From Elusimicrobia bacterium UBA6262 (GTDB lineage: Bacteria > CAYTYR01 > UBA6262): a stretch of 23,163 bases of DNA. The translations under genes were made by a program, and so were the position numbers. The stretch lies in the NCBI GenBank assembly GCA_002441095.1, contig DJVG01000027.1:12599-35761 (forward strand), read 5' to 3'. The notes beneath the pieces are model-generated. The model saw only the letters and a program-made list of their open reading frames with translations. It made no database searches and was not told where the DNA came from. This document shows, in pieces, positions 21,801 to 23,163 of this stretch (the stretch's first letter is position 1; every line of letters begins with the position of its first letter).

Positions 21801-23163
21801 ACATATTTCTGCCAATCTATCGGCGGCGGTTTAATGGGTTCTGTGGCTGCCCTGTCTTTTGTGGTGTTTGCTGATATCCGTCTACTAGCTCCTTTCTTGG
21901 TCCTATTGCCATTGCAGGTAGTTTACTTCAGCATAGTCATAGCTTATTTCAAAGAAGCAATTTATGCCTATCCGGCCACAATAATATTTTACTTTTTCAT
22001 CTTTGTTACAGGTAAGTATATTGAACTTACCGCACCAACACTATTTTTAGTCTCAACTATCATTAGCTTAATGGTCTTGGGATTTGCCTATTATATGAAA
22101 AAGATCAGGGAAGACCTTTTTGAGCCAATATTTGTTACTACTCATGGCAATGTCGTAGTACTTTTAACCCTTATGTTATTAAATGTTTATTATTTTCACT
22201 CCATGCAGGCTAATACCATCTTGTTTAGTATTATGCTCCAGATCATTTTCTATGCTATCAATGCTATTGTAGAAAAGAAAAGCTACTATATCTATCCATC
22301 AGGAGTGCTCCTGTATTTATTGGTTTGGATGCTTTTCCCTCAAATGAATTGGCATTTTACCTATATGGGTATGGCTTTCCTGGGAATGTCCTGTCTCTAT
22401 ACAGTTGCCACATTCTTGATGAAAAAGCAGGGGCAAGAGGATTCAGCCGGCTCTTTCTACCTATTAGGGCAATTAGCAGTAGTCCTGGTCATTATTAACC
22501 TTGTTTCTAATAGTTCGTTCTTTCTGCGGGAAGGATTTGGCTTCTTTTCGTTATTACTGATGATCATGGCTCTGGTCTATATTGCTTCTAGTTTTATTTA
22601 TCGGCACAGTGTATTTACCTATATCGGGGCTATTATTTTGATGGTCTTATTGATGTTTAGTGGTGTCCATTGGCACTTTTTCTTCTTCCAATATAACTTG
22701 GTATTTATCATGTTTGCCGGTTTTGTTTATCTAGTTGCCCGTCTTATGGGTAGTTACTTTGAGGGGGACGATGTTATCAGTGAACCTCTTTCCAAGATAG
22801 CCGTGTTCCTAATAGTGGTATCGTTTATTTCTTCTATCAGCAGGTATTTCTATTTCAATTTCTCTAGTAGCTCACAAATGATCAGCGGGGGAGAGCTCAA
22901 TGTAGCCCTGCTTATCACCCTCATAGTTACTGCAGTGTATGGTAGTATTAGCTACTATAATAAAGATGTTCGTTACCTGTATTTTAGTTTAGGTTCTTTT
23001 GTCCTACTTTACGTCATGCTGCTGAAAAAAATGACTTTTCCCCTGAATAGTACTTCCGTTGCTATCTTGGCGCCGGTGCTGGCTTTTGGAGATGCGTTTT
23101 TCTATCGCCGCCAGGATGAAAAGTTTGCCCAGCCGTTTTTCCTGTTTACCAATGGCTTGTTAT
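18900..23163 (+). CDS. Giant polytopic membrane protein with zinc ribbon, 3' truncated
   Basis: The frame from ATG 18900 stays open for 1421 codons to the window edge, so the true protein is longer. An N-terminal membrane segment (about 3-30) is followed by a zinc ribbon (Cys51/Cys54 and Cys67/Cys70), a charged helical part (about 80-128, with GKITAEEYNKL as in SHOCT-like modules) and a linker rich in Pro and Glu (about 130-220). From about 228, SERNIKLMLYIGVALFALG starts an unbroken series of dozens of hydrophobic segments with short loops. The opening of this region resembles DUF2157-like or SCO7613-type membrane proteins (inference). No catalytic motif is visible. GAGGAGGGG precedes the start, 18 bases after aas, so it is the fourth gene of the marR operon. 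Confidence 0.85.
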   Translation, partial: MEFLIVLLVLAVPIFGIWLVVKVIKWLINVFSPEKPDGEGGSLYGAPKVQCPDCFKKVNYMYEGKPCPSCGALIMPHYITERLHEIKETKNRLLLWHSQGKITAEEYNKLDKLCQQDREQLMNDFREQRTKPEPQQSSYVPPLRDMPMAKPQEPEVTQPQPEPEPPVVSPEPVPIPTPAPIIAPIPEPVSVAPTRTPEPEPVYTTPKVSQPAYNRVEEKQPSAFLSERNIKLMLYIGVALFALGASIFVKNNWDLIPGTVKFASLLFVTIATYLAGFFLIKANKIPRTATTLIFLGSLLIPYNFYAVNNFALLGFTTDWRHIWLLSSIVCLPLYIFNCRFLQSRVFFYASLGVYSLIVYLISSLLQIPSLYYPLIMTIGCSMIPMFFMNFLYKKGLLTLINSMFDTHVFANIISFLSFIQLMSLASARTNDVWTGMGFVILCVFYLIDSFMTDENKMLYPAGISFYSAILMFSLNFQPPFLNLVGVIGTVIVIVELLLKYVKMPGRDESYFKPINNINQIIATITAVGIFSLEISRFIATYFMDYNLDQSMIYQLRTIVWVTGTGLAYFILLQMREMKKVYSHILIGYFYILGFTIMQALLVVSNHAFGFMAMGAIALIAEKQLRQRNIDEALFSPLKSFSYLFTILMSIYLVMRYMTSANSTGDYLLSFMRTGSLFLYYGLALYLYREKIMIHIMSFLYYLGVYIVAVNLMGSGHYSLIFSAATLPVFGLYWYFRSIEYTNDLLVVEAMALIVSFSISLAKGLYIYPSVNIAGGFYFYNIVSLCIILAITAIHEFTMKRKELAYVTGVLFYLIIFVLAYPYMSIQAVEVVMAVACLVGLGLALLLSKKDELAQLRSPLNIISNIVQIAVLGGMLGNGFYLNNSVQFPWIIATLGLQTLYYYMFAWFNKMHLLGYIGALLGYLAIIVSGINYSFPISTFSFYILGFSVLQLVISKLFDMKGHQNHSKTYFCQSIGGGLMGSVAALSFVVFADIRLLAPFLVLLPLQVVYFSIVIAYFKEAIYAYPATIIFYFFIFVTGKYIELTAPTLFLVSTIISLMVLGFAYYMKKIREDLFEPIFVTTHGNVVVLLTLMLLNVYYFHSMQANTILFSIMLQIIFYAINAIVEKKSYYIYPSGVLLYLLVWMLFPQMNWHFTYMGMAFLGMSCLYTVATFLMKKQGQEDSAGSFYLLGQLAVVLVIINLVSNSSFFLREGFGFFSLLLMIMALVYIASSFIYRHSVFTYIGAIILMVLLMFSGVHWHFFFFQYNLVFIMFAGFVYLVARLMGSYFEGDDVISEPLSKIAVFLIVVSFISSISRYFYFNFSSSSQMISGGELNVALLITLIVTAVYGSISYYNKDVRYLYFSLGSFVLLYVMLLKKMTFPLNSTSVAILAPVLAFGDAFFYRRQDEKFAQPFFLFTNGLL

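Overview
The window carries an almost entirely plus-strand block of housekeeping genes from an uncultured-looking bacterium with a Gram-negative-type envelope. The envelope inference rests on the complete MreBCD-PBP2-RodA set and a split LplT/Aas lysophospholipid recycling pair. Zinc-ligand versions of L36 and S4, a radical-SAM/DUF2344 fusion next to RNase G, and cell-shape genes fused onto the ribosomal cluster would fit a deep-branching candidate lineage such as Margulisbacteria/Saganbacteria or Omnitrophota. I cannot decide between these from sequence alone.

Region 1 (1-3381) is the end of the spc/alpha ribosomal cluster: 3' end of infA, rpmJ, rpsM, rpsK, rpsD, rpoA, rplQ. Region 2 (3398-9117) follows with only 16 bases between genes at the junction: mreB, mreC, mreD, mrdA (PBP2), rodA, the elongasome for lateral wall synthesis. 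Region 3 (9255-9971) is a TrmJ-type SPOUT RNA methyltransferase, followed by a 444-base spacer (9972-10415) full of hairpins. Region 4 (10416-14545) is a small exported protein with four CxxC pairs, an 800-residue radical SAM protein and RNase G (rng).

Region 5 (14542-15091) is regulatory. A near-consensus sigma-70 promoter overlaps the rng stop codon. It drives a structured leader and a 35-codon ORF, closed by a strong terminator. After it come a second terminator and another near-consensus promoter that carries an inverted repeat. Region 6 (15092-23163) is a compact operon: MarR regulator, LplT-like transporter, Aas acyltransferase/acyl-ACP synthetase, and the first 1421 codons of a giant polytopic membrane protein with a zinc ribbon. 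The last gene runs off the window.

The most unusual signal is in the spacers. Six intergenic gaps between 91 and 9243 are filled with degenerate tandem repeats of a strict 7- or 8-base period. Five different units are used: the two CAGGATAT-type arrays share one, the others are private to one gap. In the mreB-mreC, mreC-mreD and rodA-trmJ gaps the array switches to its reverse complement half way, making large imperfect cruciforms. A second, palindromic repeat family (1941-1969 and 10003-10031) shows a compensatory base-pair change between copies. These look like descendants of mobile or slippage-driven repeat families, comparable to the heptameric STRR sequences of cyanobacteria.
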